Position numbers and translations under genes: made by a program. Below are positions 22,125 to 33,356 of a stretch of 39,692 bases of DNA, one piece after another. Below the pieces are notes generated by a model, which worked only from the letters and a program-made list of their open reading frames with translations, made no database searches and had not been told where the DNA came from. Each line of letters opens with the position of its first letter. The stretch's first letter is position 1. Source of the DNA: Perkinsus olseni (lineage: Eukaryota; Perkinsozoa; Perkinsida; Perkinsidae); assembly GCA_013115135.1 (NCBI GenBank), contig JABANP010000485.1, forward strand, positions 1 through 39,692, in the 5' to 3' direction.

Positions 22125-23016
22125 GGAAACCCCACCATACTTAGCCTCGCTCTTCCCATCGTAATTCCATTTTCGCTTCGGACTGGAGGAAACTGGCCAT
22201 CGGGCGCAAGCGTTGTTGACCTCTTCGAGGTTTTTCCGTTTCCCCCTGTCTCCTCACAGTATTCCAGTCAATAGGCGGCAAGCATCCTCTCCTCGTTTGT
22301 ACACTGTTGTCTGGGGAGTGCCATTGGATGCCTCCTTGACAAGGCCTCAGAACTCCTGCCGCAGGAGTCCTGCGCTTGTCCCATCTTCTAACACCTTCTC
22401 TCCACGTTCGCCCCCAATGGCCGAGAATGTCGTCGGGGTTATATTCGGAGCATCGTATCTCCTCCGATTGTGATGCATGACGCTCATTCCAACTTAGCGA
22501 CGATTTTGCTGAACGCTTGGGTTGAAGTTGTCAATGGGAGTTATCCTAGTATTATCATACCATCTCGTATTCACTTGGGACCGAGATCAGGGTCTCGTTA
22601 TTCATCGGATGAATAACGCTGAATCGGATGAATTTCATCCGAGTGGTGGTGGAAATCGGTTAGAACGAGGAGTGATATAGGAGTATTATCGTATCCGAAA
22701 GTGTTCGTCGAGAGGGCTGCAACAGCAGCTACAGACGTGCTTCTATCGCAACGGTTGAAGAGAGGGCGAGGCTGGTGGCTTCAGAAAACCCATACATGAT
22801 GGAGCGTATCCCGACCAGTGGACGGTGTCCACCGGTGGTGCGACGAACACTTTCCTTGGTTACCGATACGACATCATCACTCGACTAGGTTTCTAGGATA
22901 CGAGCCATGCAGCTGTTGAGTCAGTTAGGTCCAGCTGTCAATGAGTCGCTCGAGTATTGCAGTGCTGTCCTGCTCTTCCCGAGGCCTCTTCTGTCGTAGT
23001 GTGTTGAAGCCACACA
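22125..23016. other. Intergenic stretch with palindromes, no gene seen
   Basis: This lies between the antisense family gene and the PIH1 gene. It holds two perfect hairpins with one-base loops: CGTTATTCATC-G-GATGAATAACG (22596-22618, 11-bp arms) and CGGATGAA-T-TTCATCCG (22625-22641). The first 90 bases resemble 34500-34720, so they belong to the duplicated flank of the family gene. Confidence 0.6.
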
Positions 23017-25327
23017 ATGTTCGGTGGAGTCGACGTCCGTTACGGCGGCTCATCCCAGTCGAGGGAGGATGACCTGTTGTTAAGGAGGGACGACCAGGGC
23101 GTGACGGTTCGACCCGACCCTGGCCTGGTGGTGAAAACTCGGGATACGAAGACCAGGGAGAAGATCTTTGTTAACCTAACGAGCTCAAAGTAGGTGACTA
23201 GCGCGATCTCCAATAGGGCTCTGTCACCGGTGTTACTCATAAAAAGGCTCATTCTCGTGAGTTTATAGTTCAACGCCTGCCGCGGCTTAGTAGGGTCCTT
23301 GCCGATGTGCTCAGTTAGGGAGTCTCTGTGGCGGTAGCATGCAGGGAAACCAGATAGGTCGTCAAAAAACTCTTCCCAAGGGCCAGCGCGGGGGCTGGCC
23401 TCTGGGAGCCATCTAAGAATGATGATTGATTCTCTCACTTAGAGTGTAGACAGCCCGTGCATGCACGGTCCTCTTCATTATGGACTCTAGCAAAGGGATT
23501 GATGAGTCGTCTAGGTACGTGGAGGCACCCCACGTGAAGTCCTTCCTCGATAACACTGAGCAGCAACAGGGGATAAGAGTCCCAATGAGTATCGGAGAGA
23601 AGCGTGATGATGCTGACAGGAAGGGCGGCCGCTGCGTCGTGTAGGTCTGCGTTAGAGGCTTCATAGGGAGTATCAGCTGTTTGTTGTTGGTCTGCCGTAT
23701 ACCCTCTATCTCTAACGGCGCACTTTCATACTCTATTTTCCGCTTCCTCAAGTCATACAGTGCATAGCGAAGGATGAGCCGGTGGTCGCTTGGTATTATA
23801 GAAATGACCACGTAAGCGTTGCGGTATCGACAGTGAGCTCGATCGATCGGCAGGCGTAGGCTTCACCTCACTTGCTACCCATCATGCTGATGAGAACGAC
23901 GAGCTGTCCTCATCAGGGTCGGTCTCGGTTCAGGATCGACGTTGTCTTCAATCCTGAGGTCCTCACGAAAGCGATGGATACCGCGGATGGAGGGGAATAC
24001 AAGTAGGCTGCTGCCCATCGAGAGGTCATCATCATGCGGTGGTGTTCTCAGACGGAGTATATGCCAGCTGGCCTTGTCTGGTGTTGGCCGTAAATACGGT
24101 ATGGACTCTCTGGACGTGGACAACTTCGTGACGCCCAGGATGAGGTATAAAGGTGAGGAGGGCGGCGGTGCGCTACATGGACGGCGCTCGACCATTGATC
24201 GGAGTGGCCAGGCAGTTGTATAATGAAGGAAGGCCGGTCGATCCTTGCTGTGGCCGATCCGCGATAAACACCCTTTATGATCTACTGTAGAGGAAAGTGG
24301 CCCCCGATGTGGCTTGGGAGCACTTCCTCAGGGCCTACTGTTACTTCATCCTGCAGCCACCTTATTCACCATGCAGTTCACACTACTGAATTCGCCTGTC
24401 TCAGGCAGTAGCATACCACAGCAACGGATAAGAGTTAAGAGAGAGTCGGCCATAGCAGAGGTCCCTACTGCGGGTCCTGAAGCGGCGGCGTCGGCCCACG
24501 ATAAGTATCCAACGTCGAAGGTGGAGTTCGACGAACAGCTGACCATGCCGCAATTCACCATCTTCTACCGCAACACATACACCGGGTGGGCTGAATCTAC
24601 AGGGGTCTCTACATCTGCTGGCCTTGGGGAGCTACTCGATGCTCAGGGTTTATTTTGACGGTTTTGACTTGTCCATATACCGCTCTGGCCGGAAGTCTGT
24701 CAGAGAGAATCTTAGAAGGAGGCTGTTCAGGAAAGAGGATGATGAGGAGGATACATACGAGTGAGCTCAGCATCCGCCGCCGCTCCGAGGAGCGCTGCCG
24801 TCATGCGATATGATCAAAGAAGCTTTCGGTACAGGCTTCCCTTGTCCGTGTTGGAGGGAGGTGTAGCTGACTCGGATGCCAGCAGTTTTACGGGAAGTCT
24901 CGGAGGCTCCTCGATGACAGTCCCCGTGGATGACCCTTTACAGCCCCTCCGAGGGTCCGTCTGTGAGATCAGGGTGAGTTGCGGTAGACAGACGTCGTCT
25001 GTGGAGATCTGCTAAGCGATACTCCGATGACGAATGAACTGTGAAACACTCGATCTGAATCCGTCTCTGGCAGTCGGTCTTCTCCAAGACTCGGACAGTT
25101 GGTGCCTCTTCTTCGCGGTGCGCTCCTCTCAGGTGACACTAACGGAAGTCCTCACTGCGTCTCACATCGAGGTAGAGGCCTCTGACGAGTGTGTGCGTAT
25201 CCGCCACAACCCTCCCTTCTCGGGTCATCGGAAGTATCGTACCCTGATCATCTGGTTCCCGACACGCTTTGCGGGAGGCGTCCAGAAGTGTGAATTCGAT
25301 GGGGAAATGTTGAAGGTGAATGGGTGA
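23017..25327 (+). CDS. PIH1-domain protein with C-terminal CS-like domain (R2TP/dynein-assembly type)
   Basis: Exons: 23017-about 23190, 23491-23640, 23934-24002, 24052-24152, 24405-about 24650, a poorly bounded exon ending near 24972, and one ending at 25327. Phases agree for the first five. The PIH1 domain is clear: GLVVKTRDTKTREKIFVNLT, GIRVPMSIGEKRDDADRKGG, IDVVFNPEVLTKAMDTA, QLALSGVGRKYGMDSL and PRMRYKGGSS. After a linker (MPQFTIFYRNTYTGWAE) a CS-like beta domain follows: RVTLTEVLTASHIEVEASDE and KCEFDGEMLKVNG. PIH1 proteins act with HSP90/R2TP and, in ciliated cells, in dynein arm pre-assembly; which subtype this is cannot be settled. AAG|GTGAAT at the end could be a donor into the exon near 25630. 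Confidence 0.85.
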
Positions 25328-25500
25328 AAGTTTCCGTTGCTTCATACGAGCATCTTCTTCAATCGTTTACTCCCGCCTAGCTTTATCATATGTCTCTAAG
25401 CTAACGGAATCAGCGTCGACCATCCTCTGCCTGTCGGATGAGGATTAGTCGATCAGCAGCACAGCGCAATTTCGTGTTTCTCGTACCACCGACATCTTTG

Positions 25501-25522
25501 TTGGCAAGTTGCCAATGGCAAC
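25501..25522. repeat. hAT-style 22-bp excision scar, W = TTGGCAAC (perfect)
   Basis: TTGGCAA, then GTTGCCAA (reverse complement of W), then TGGCAAC. All 14 constrained positions fit. It lies outside the duplicated blocks, between the PIH1 gene and the next coding exon. Confidence 0.8.
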
Positions 25523-25627
25523 CGAGTCAGAAGTCAATAACCGAGTTAGTATGGGCCGCCTTTTATTGTGTTGAGGGCATCCCTAGGGCCTTTCAGAGGA
25601 CGTGAGGGACCTTTCATGCAGCTCATA

Positions 25628-25823
25628 GCGAGGGAAGGGCGGTACTGTCAAGCAGCTCATCGTCGCCTCCGCCCTGGAGAGACGTGCGCTAGAAGAATAT
25701 CATTCCCCTCAGATTGACATTGCCGTTGATAAGCTTCAGCCGGACACCATCTTCGAGTGCGATACAGAAGAGGAGGAGGAGGGTGCTCTGGAGGTGCCCA
25801 CTGGGGCGGCCTCGCTGGATTAG
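25628..25823 (+). CDS. Terminal exon of unknown gene, possibly the PIH1 gene
   Basis: An open stretch encodes QLIVASALERRALEEYHSPQ, IDIAVDKLQPDTIFECDT, then an acidic EEEEEG run and a stop at 25821-25823. Composition looks coding. It has no start of its own and lies 300 bp after the PIH1 CS domain, so it may be that gene's last exon. The start given is approximate. Confidence 0.4.
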
Positions 25824-25968
25824 CTCCATCAAGGTTACATAGTCCATGGTTCTGTCCACAACTGCCTGAGTTTTGCGTTCAGTGCAGTTCTATACCATAT
25901 TTTTCGCGAACCCTGATGATGAGGGGTATCATCCGCACAGTTCTCAATTTCACCGTCATCCTCCGTGC

Positions 25969-26405
25969 ATGAGCGCGTTGTCGCAGCTAGCCAATCCACC
26001 ATCCCTGGCAGGAGGAGGCGTGGACGGCTCCTCCGCAGGGGAGTTCAAATTCACCTTCAAGGAGAAGAACAAAAAAGCTGAAGTGGCGGCAGGTGAATCA
26101 TAGTCATTGTCATTTACATAATGCAGTGGAGAGGATGCTGTTGATGAGCTGCTCAGTAGCTGCTCGTTATCTAGTCTGTGTGCGCTTAATGGTGTCCATT
26201 CCTATACCCATATGCATTGATAATGTCGACCGTCGTGGTGCACCCCTGGAGTGGAGCTGTCCTTGAGGCTGTTGAGAACGGGGACTGGATCGAATATGAA
26301 GAGAATCAGGGTAGTGCAAAGTATCGGCGTCTCAGCGATAAGGAGAAGAAGGATAGGGAGCGAGCTCTGCAGGCTCGGTCAAGGCTCGCGGAACTGCTGG
26401 CGTAA
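25969..26405 (+). CDS. Small hypothetical protein, probably two exons
   Basis: The first part starts at ATG 25969 (MSALSQLANPPSLAGGGVDG) and ends near a GT donor after AEVAAG at about 26091. The second part encodes VVHPWSGAVLEAVENGDWIE and a charged helix (RRLSDKEKKDRERALQARS), ending LAELLA and stop 26403-26405. The acceptor between them is not obvious, so two separate small genes remain possible. Not recognised. Confidence 0.45.
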
Positions 26406-26707
26406 TTATGATATGTTGTGTACGTTCTCTCACGATGGTAGGGCATCCCCAATGACCATGATGTTGATGTTGATGATTCGCTTGTTTAGTTTTACGGTCA
26501 GCTCAATAGGGGTACAGCGTTTTAGTTTGCCATCACCTTTATAGGTGACTGAGTCATAGCGCGCCTATAGAGGCTGATTATCGGAAGTTACGGTATTGTA
26601 GTGTCGACGATACCCTGTGGAGATGGTAGAGGGGGCCTAGGGGGGACTTTATTATATTGTTAAGTATCATAGTTGCTGTGGATGGGCTCGGTTTCAGCTT
26701 TACAGTA

Positions 26708-28492
26708 ATGATCAGGCCCGGGGGTAATGTCGCCAGCATCGGCAGACTTGGCAGAGTCGTGACTGGACAGTCGAGGGCATTCGGGAAGAAGGCGAAGAAA
26801 GGACAACAACAACAGCAGGAGGAGGAAGAGGCAGTACCAATGAAGGCTGTTGTAGTACTCGGGTCGTATTGGATCAACCTTCGTAGCAGTGAGTAACGAA
26901 TGAGATGGTATGGCTGTCGACGATTGGTTCACCTTTGAGATTGCCGAGTAATACGCTCCCATGCATTGCGTATGATATGAGTGAGGGCGTGACTTCCTCC
27001 ACCGAGGCTGCTCCCAGCTGCTACTTCCCCCTACGACAGCTGCCCGTGGGCCTCTATGCTGATTCACCATCGGTGATGGTGTTATTATTTCAAAGCCGTC
27101 CCGCAGCCCCTCCTCCGGTACCCAAGTACGCTGTAGACGGCAGTAAGCTGGATAATAGGACTGCTGCTGGTGGTGGCAGCTGTAGCCCGAAGGAGATCGG
27201 AGTGGTGATGGCGGAGGCAGTTAGTGAAGCCACACTGAAACAGGTAGTGCTTCGACTTCTTCGCAGTGGTAATACCGGAGTGTGGTTTAGGTGCTGTCAG
27301 AAGCAGCAGAAGGGAAGACGGATGACGACCTCTTCCGAGCCCTCACTACTGCCAATGCTGACGGTAATAGTACAACCGATCCAGTAGATCCATAGGGGAA
27401 TATAAAATGAAAGTTTGATAGATCCATGTTCCACCATCAGTGTCGCTTCTCTCTGACGAGCCCTCGTCGCTCGCCACTTACCCTTCCTCCTGTCGGATCT
27501 CCCGCTGCCTGTGGGTTCTGCATGATCATCATCAGCACTGTTTTCAGGTCCAGTGAGTCTGAGGTCGTCACCGGTAACAACATCAACGGCTATCGCCATT
27601 CTCGAAGCTTGCGCGATTAAACGTGTTCGAAGTTTCCCGGATTTGGCTCGAGTTTCTGCAATTCTACTGCGGCCGGGCAACCCTAGGATAACGGCGGAGG
27701 AGGCGACGTCCTTGCTGAGATTTTACACCTTCATGGGCTCGATAAATGAGCCGCTGGCGTTGGCCTGCGCCAATAATGTCATACCACTCCTTCCCCAAAT
27801 GAGTTGGCATGACATAGCGGCAGCTGCCCGGGATATGGCGCGGCACAGGACCTGTGCTACTGTTATTACCTGTGCCACAGGTAATAACAGTAGAATCCGC
27901 GTTCAGTCGGGGCAAATCGTTGAAACTAGTTCTGATAATTTACTCCCCGCTGAGGAGCCTAGTCGATCTCTGGAAGGGGAGCTTCTCGACACTACATAGA
28001 GCTGGGCTTTGGCATTGGATAGGTTGCTGTATTTTCTGGCGATCGGTGATTCCCTTAGGGCACGTCCGCATACTTTCTTCGATATTATATTGACAAGGGT
28101 GGCTGCTGAGATTGCTGAGATCGATAGTAAGGATATCTTCTCACTCTGGCATACTATGTGCTACTTGAGGATACCATGCCCAGGAGAGGTAATCAGCAGT
28201 AACAGTGGGAATATCACCGCCGTTGCAGGGGCCGTCTTGATTTTACTTCATGCTGATCATATTGCAGGATCGCTACCGGCTGGTCGATGAGGTTGTCAAG
28301 CGTTCGAGGGAGGGGACAGCGGATCTCGAGGATATAATAGATGCGGCCTATGCCTGCAGTATGCTGTCCTTACAGGCCCTCAAGGAGGGGGGATACCAAC
28401 TGCGTGAGTTCCCTTCCGTTCTCAGCACCTTAAAAGTTTGCATGCAGGCACTCTCCGCCCTTTGGAGAGTGCAATCCGATCCGAATCTGTAA
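26708..28492 (+). CDS. Putative mitochondrial helical-repeat protein (FASTK/RAP-like alpha-solenoid style)
   Basis: The N-terminus MIRPGGNVASIGRLGRVVTG lacks acidic residues and looks like a mitochondrial presequence, then KKAKKGQQQQQEEEE. Exons that join well: up to 27243, 27291-27363, 27548-about 27850, 28000-28188 and 28268-28492. The body is made of helical pairs such as AIAILEACAIKRVRSFPDLA, WHDIAAAARDMARHR, TRVAAEIAEIDSKDIFSLWH and DLEDIIDAAYACSMLSLQAL. That style is typical of alveolate RNA-binding alpha-solenoid proteins of the mitochondrion, but no RAP domain is seen. The junction 27850/28000 is unresolved because a large hairpin occupies it. The frame ends only about 200 bp before the duplicated VPS54 block, so its 3' end may have been truncated. 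Confidence 0.55.
27857..27893. repeat. Perfect hairpin, 18-bp arms, single-base loop
   Basis: CTACTGTTATTACCTGTG, one C, then its exact reverse complement. It overlaps a second hairpin GCACAGG-A-CCTGTGC at 27843-27857. It sits where an exon of the helical-repeat gene should end. Confidence 0.95.
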
Positions 28493-28530
28493 CTTCAATC
28501 CGGCTCTCCGGAGCCGGATTCAAGTTACAG
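28448..28530. repeat. Two adjacent hairpins at the end of the helical-repeat gene
   Basis: GCACTCTCC / GGAGAGTGC with a 7-nt loop (28448-28472), then a 44-nt near-perfect inverted repeat with 20-bp arms, one mismatch and a 4-nt loop (28487-28530). The second covers the stop codon region. It could act as a transcript 3' structure or be a scar. The rest of 28493-28696 shows no gene. Confidence 0.85.
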
Positions 28531-28696
28531 AAATTACCGACAATGATTACACTGTAATGAAACGGTTGATGATCGATTTGCGCTTTGCATGCTTTGCGTG
28601 TTGTTTCTGAACCGTTCCCGGCGTCGAGTTATCACCTCTGCTGCTCGTGGTTGTTGCTTCTGCTGACTGGCTCTCGATAGGGGTATTGGTTGGTTT

Positions 28697-29401
28697 ACAA
28701 GGGTGGACCTGGGATACGCATTGTCCTGAAGGACCTGCTCTACCGATTGAAGGCGGAGATGTCTGAGCATAAGGGCAACCTCATGAGGAAACTCGGAGAT
28801 ATTTTAGTTGAAAGATTTGACCATCATTGCGCAAAGTGGCTGTCGGCAGAGAAGGCTAGTCGGGCCGGCCAGAGGACGGGCCCGAATGAGAATGTACTGA
28901 AGATAGTGAACGACGTGAGCAGCATGCATAGGGTGCTAATGAAGTCCCTCTCGTCCAAGTGTGTGGAACTTATTTTCTCCCGGGTTTTTGTCGATTTCGG
29001 TTCACGCTTTGAAGCCAGGCTGTTGAAGGAGAAGGATCAGGTTGATGATGCTACTGTGCTTGAGTCTTGGCGAACGAGCATTCCAGCGGACCTGGGCCAG
29101 ATGGTTGTGAAGCTGCGCCCCATTGCAGACATCAGAGCAAGGATGGAGGCTAGTGTGAAAGAGATGCTGAGTATAACCGACAGGTATGAGATCGTCGTGC
29201 TTCAGTTGTGGTACGGTTGTTGACCTCAGGATACTTCCTCCGAAGGACGGAGAACCTCCTTCTGGCGATATATTGCAGCTGTTGGACCAGGCTGAGGATG
29301 GACCTAAGTCGACAAGCAGCAGCGAGGAAGAGACACCGGCTGATGCTTCCACTACACCGCCCGCTGCCGCCCCTGCTGCCACCCCTGCTGCAGGGGACTA
29401 G
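28697..29401 (+). pseudogene. Duplicated VPS54 C-terminal fragment
   Basis: This copies 16201-16921, starting in the middle of an exon with no start codon or acceptor. The frame is kept through ASVKEMLSITDR, the same GT..AG intron follows, and the tail ends at a TAG like the parent. It has a 6-nt in-frame gain (two residues after TGPN) and fewer PAAA units. The open frame suggests a recent origin or gene conversion rather than function. It could be read as a fusion to the upstream gene only if 28493-28696 is spliced out. Confidence 0.75.
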
Positions 29402-29629
29402 TTGTTTTCAACTCTGACGAGACTGCTGTTTTCTTCGAATCGCCGCCGCCGCAGAGGTGATGATGATGTAGCATTAATCCTCTACCATTGAAGTAGCTCG
29501 ATGTTTAATTTCGATGATGGAGTCTTTACCGATCTAAGTTGTCACACAGGGCGAGGATGAAAAGGAGCTGACTGCGTAACCTCTCGTGGATGCAGTAGCG
29601 ATAGCCTATAAAATTGCTGCCTTCCTTCC

Positions 29630-30226
29630 CGTCATCTTCGTGTAGATGAATCTGGATAAGCCCCTGTACACAGCTTAGTGGCGGTCGATAACTTCATGTG
29701 ACGGAGATGTATTCTAAGATTTTTCATTATAACAGCAGTGCTGACAGGTTCGATCATCGCAGTTGGTGTTGCTGAGAAGAAGTGAGTTGAGGTAGCCCAG
29801 TTAACCGGCGGTGTCGACCTCCTGCGGGTCAACCCCAGGGGTCAACTAGGGGTGACTCGTTGTCGCTGAGGAAGGACAGCCAAGGTTTGAGTCACACCGT
29901 GTGACAGTAGAACCTGAGCCTGGCTGAGCTGGGTCGACGTCCTCCTCAATTTGGAAGTACTGACGAACACGATGAGCGCTGCGGACGGAAGACGATACAA
30001 TTAGTGATGAAACGCTACCGTGACGATCACCTCTACTGACCGTAATGTCTAGTTGACGAAGCGTGTGTCCATTAGCGCAGTCCGGTGTGGACCGCCAGTG
30101 TCGTATGGACTCCCTCGACTTGAACAATTTGGCAATCCCTGAGAGCCTCAAGAGAGATGGGATATAGAGGTGAGGAGGTAGCCAATCGAGGAGAGAGGTC
30201 GTAGCTCTTATGGCATCATAGTTCAC
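29630..30226 (+). pseudogene. Second copy of the PIH1 gene fragment
   Basis: Matches 17150-17745 almost base for base, including the remnant of the exon encoding KYGMDSL. No start and no usable frame. Confidence 0.55.
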
Positions 30227-30457
30227 GCCCCTGCCAAGCTCAAGTCAGCATGCGAGCTCCGTTTTCCTGTAATGAATTCTTTCTAACGATAGTAGCTGAA
30301 TACTTCTGTAGCGTCATGGTACTCGACACGGGGACGAGCTCATCTAGTTCCAGAGTGAAGGCGATGAAATATGCTGTGCGGAGTCGCTGCTGAGAGATGA
30401 GCATATCGTCTATCATCACTCAGTTGACACCACTGAGTCTCTCCTCTCGGCTCCACT

Positions 30458-30478
30458 CGACTTCTCGCCGAGAAGTCG
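30458..30478. repeat. Perfect hairpin, 10-bp arms, single-base loop (duplicate of 17978-17998)
   Basis: Same sequence as in copy B, so it is older than that duplication. Confidence 0.9.
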
Positions 30479-31543
30479 TTGTCGACGTGTCGTCAGTGCG
30501 CCGCACTATTCATATCCCCGATGGTATCTTTTTCAGTGTCACCAGTGCATGCAGTTATTGTTCTTCTGTGATTCTCTGGTTGAGTCCGGCGACAACTACA
30601 AGATGGGCTAGGTGGGATCGCCTCGGCGCGGAGTACACGGGAGTCTGTGAATGATAATATTGTGGTAGGACTCTCACCGTAGGAGTAATCGATTTCTTGA
30701 CCGAGTAGTATCTTAGGATGGCTCAGGTTATCGACAGTGGACTCCGCCGGTGTTGGACTCCGCCAAGGTCACCATCATCACCTAGGCTCGGAAGAGTATT
30801 TCGGAGCGATGCACGGGTGAGCCGGCGGAATTTTGAAGTTGGAGAGAAGCAAAGTGTCAGTATTTCACGCTCCTCGGAACCCACGTTCCTTGGCTGTGAA
30901 GTGCATACCTGCTGTTGAGGAGGGCACGGCGGCTGGTCAAGAAAGTAGCGCCGCTAAGCTCAGCCAGGCCGGTCCAGGAGGGCAGGGCGGCGATTATGTA
31001 TTTCGATCATCACTAGGGGTTTTAGGTAAATCTATGCCAAACGCATTATCGGGCTCTGAAGATGCCCGCGTGAAGGCGGTACGACGACAGACGGGGCAGG
31101 AGACTTGAGTAACCACAAATCGCTCTTCGGGTGTCGGGTGATATGCAGGTGTGTTGCCCACAGCCTGCCACTTCCCGACGCTCCACCACTGGGCGGCTGG
31201 AGAGGGCCCTGGGCCAGCTGAATTCGGAGCAGCTGCTGACCCTGTGGAGTGAGCTGATGGGTCCTGCTGTCGAAGTAGCTCGAGGATTGCAGTGGTTGGA
31301 TCAACAGCTTACCCAATACTATACACCTGATGATGGTAAGAGCATCGTTTTAAGTAGCTGGTGCCATGATAGGATTTGCTCAGATGATAATTCGATTGTG
31401 GCGTCGTCGGGGAAAAAGGATGGTGCTGATCCGCGTGGCCAGAGAGCTGCCGCATCTGTCATGCTGCATGACCGACACAGGCAGTGCGTGGTAAGTAATA
31501 AGGCGACACACTGATTGGACGGAATGCTTTCTCCTGCGGAGAG

Positions 31544-31565
31544 TGTGTATTATACACAGTGTATA
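31544..31565. repeat. hAT-style 22-bp excision scar, W = TGTGTATA (perfect)
   Basis: TGTGTAT, TATACACA, GTGTATA. The paralogous site 19065-19072 holds one W with identical flanks, giving an exact 14-base gain. Confidence 0.85.
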
Positions 31566-31648
31566 TAATGTATTCCTGTTTGTCTGTGGAGTAGACAGAA
31601 GTTTGGACCCCCTCCAATTGAGTATGTCACTTAATCGTCGAGTCGAAG

Positions 31649-31670
31649 ACGTCAACTTGACGTCGTCAAG
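31649..31670. repeat. hAT-style 22-bp excision scar, W = ACGTCAAG (perfect)
   Basis: ACGTCAA, CTTGACGT, CGTCAAG. The paralogous site 19156-19181 has a different scar at the same W: two full W copies around ten other bases. Confidence 0.85.
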
Positions 31671-33356
31671 TTCCGACTCGAGGCCTATGGAGTCCGCCTC
31701 GTCATCGGTTGGAGGCCTCGCGATGAAGGCTGAGAAATGCCAATATTGTGGATAATACCAATCCCAGCTGTTGGTCTAGAAGGGAGGGAAGAAATCAGCA
31801 AGATGTCATGCAGCGTAGGCTCGTCACGTGAGCGGAAGAGTGTGAAGGCTTACGCTCGGGCCGCAAGGAGTCTTGATCGTTCATCAAAGATTCTCATTGA
31901 GAGTTGTCGTCACTTGACAACTGGCTGCCTCGAGAGGTTTACTGGCTACTCACCGTTTGCAACTTGATTCACATGTCCGTCTCCGTCATGACCATCCAGT
32001 TGTCCATCGTGGTGGTCTCGAAGACCGAGTCCCTGCAATGCAAGCCGTCGCTGAACCTGAGATGACGGTTGGGACTATCACCTATGTCATGAGACGCATG
32101 CTGTTATGACCATTATGACGGAAGGACGCGTGCCTTTTCTCGATGAAAGCAATATATTTCTTCAACTGGCTGATCGTCAAGGTGTACTTGAAGGGAATTC
32201 GCGTCCAGAATTCCCTCCGAATTCCCTCCGAATTCCCTCATTTAGCGAATACGAACAAGCATCAGCTTTCTCACAGCAGTTCTCCCGTCAGAGAAGCAGT
32301 ATCGGAGGGCGCCGAAGCGAACGATTACGGCTCTCGCTATGGCACTCAATTCGAGTGGAATAGCTCGTTGGTAAGCAAAGAACTTTCAACGAGGGTTGAC
32401 TTGGGTCCCGACACGAAGGATATAGTCTGGAAGGATTCTGAAATCGGGACCTCCCTGACTCTCCCGGAAAAGAGGCGAAGACCTAGGCAAAGCCGCGAAC
32501 GTAGACGTGAAGTGCAGAACAGCCTTCCCGGCTATGAGACTGCTAAGACGACTCTCGATGTGTCTAATATATTTACTGTGTTGAGTTTTGAAAAAGAGCT
32601 TTCCTAGGCTCTTGCCAGGACCTCTCCTGAATATTTCTGAGCTGTTCCAAGAATCTCCGGTCAATTTGAGAGTCTCTGGGAGAGTTGGAGGACGTGAAGT
32701 AACTTCACTGAAGTTCCATCGGCCCATAACCAGAGCCTCATCTCTTCGGCTTCTCCGATCTATCTCCGTCTGGCTCATCATAGCGGAAATTTCGTTGTCA
32801 ATGCTGTCAGTCTTCCGGTACCCCATCTTTCTAGCGGTTCTCCGAAGATATGTACGCTCGTGTTCACCATCGTGTTGCTACTAGTGTTCGGTAGAGTATG
32901 CATGTTATTCATTCAGGTGTGTCCAAACAGCAGCTGTTTAAATTAACAGCTGTTTAACAGTTACAGCAGGCAGACTGGGAAAAGTATGATGTCTCTGAGG
33001 AGCTGGACTCTCCAGCCTGGGCAAGAGTGTCGCATATATGTAGAGGAGGGAGGGGCCAACCTGTCTGCTATTTTGCTGCAACAGATCAAGCTCGCCTTGG
33101 GAGAGATCCATCAGGTAAGGCGACTGGAGTTTTGAGTCAAAACTTTTGACATGAGCTTGTTTCTATCGTCTCTTACGATCGCGAAAGCCGCAAACGCCAT
33201 TCACAGAGGTGTAGCGGGGCTCCCCGTGCAAGTGATAAATTATCAGAGTTGTTATACACTTATCGCAGGGAATTGGATGGTACTGTTCAACGGCAACAAC
33301 AAGGAAATGATGAACATCACCATGAACATCATGGTAGGTATGAAGTATCAAGCCTA

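Larger units (their letters stand above)
28700..31800 (+). repeat. Segmental duplication, copy C (paired with 16201-19340)
   Basis: Near-identical to copy B by eye, with small indels, several of which are 14-base scars. It contains the VPS54 3' end, a PIH1 fragment and degenerate middle exons in the same order. Confidence 0.9.
30580..33116 (+). pseudogene. Second degenerate partial copy of VPS54
   Basis: The same exon remnants as in 18100-20715: LLQDELGG near 30595, RARRLVKK-type near 30915-31105, LERALGQLNSEQ at 31148-31338, and the exon ending EIHQ with an intact GT donor near 32996-33114. Between 31990 and 32900 it is more divergent from copy B, including an 11-bp triplication (CCGAATTCCCT) near 32218-32240. 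Confidence 0.7.

Noticed and set aside
23040..23438. A 132-codon minus-strand frame
   Set aside because: Antisense to the first PIH1 exon and its intron. One stretch looked protein-like, but the plus-strand PIH1 motifs are decisive.
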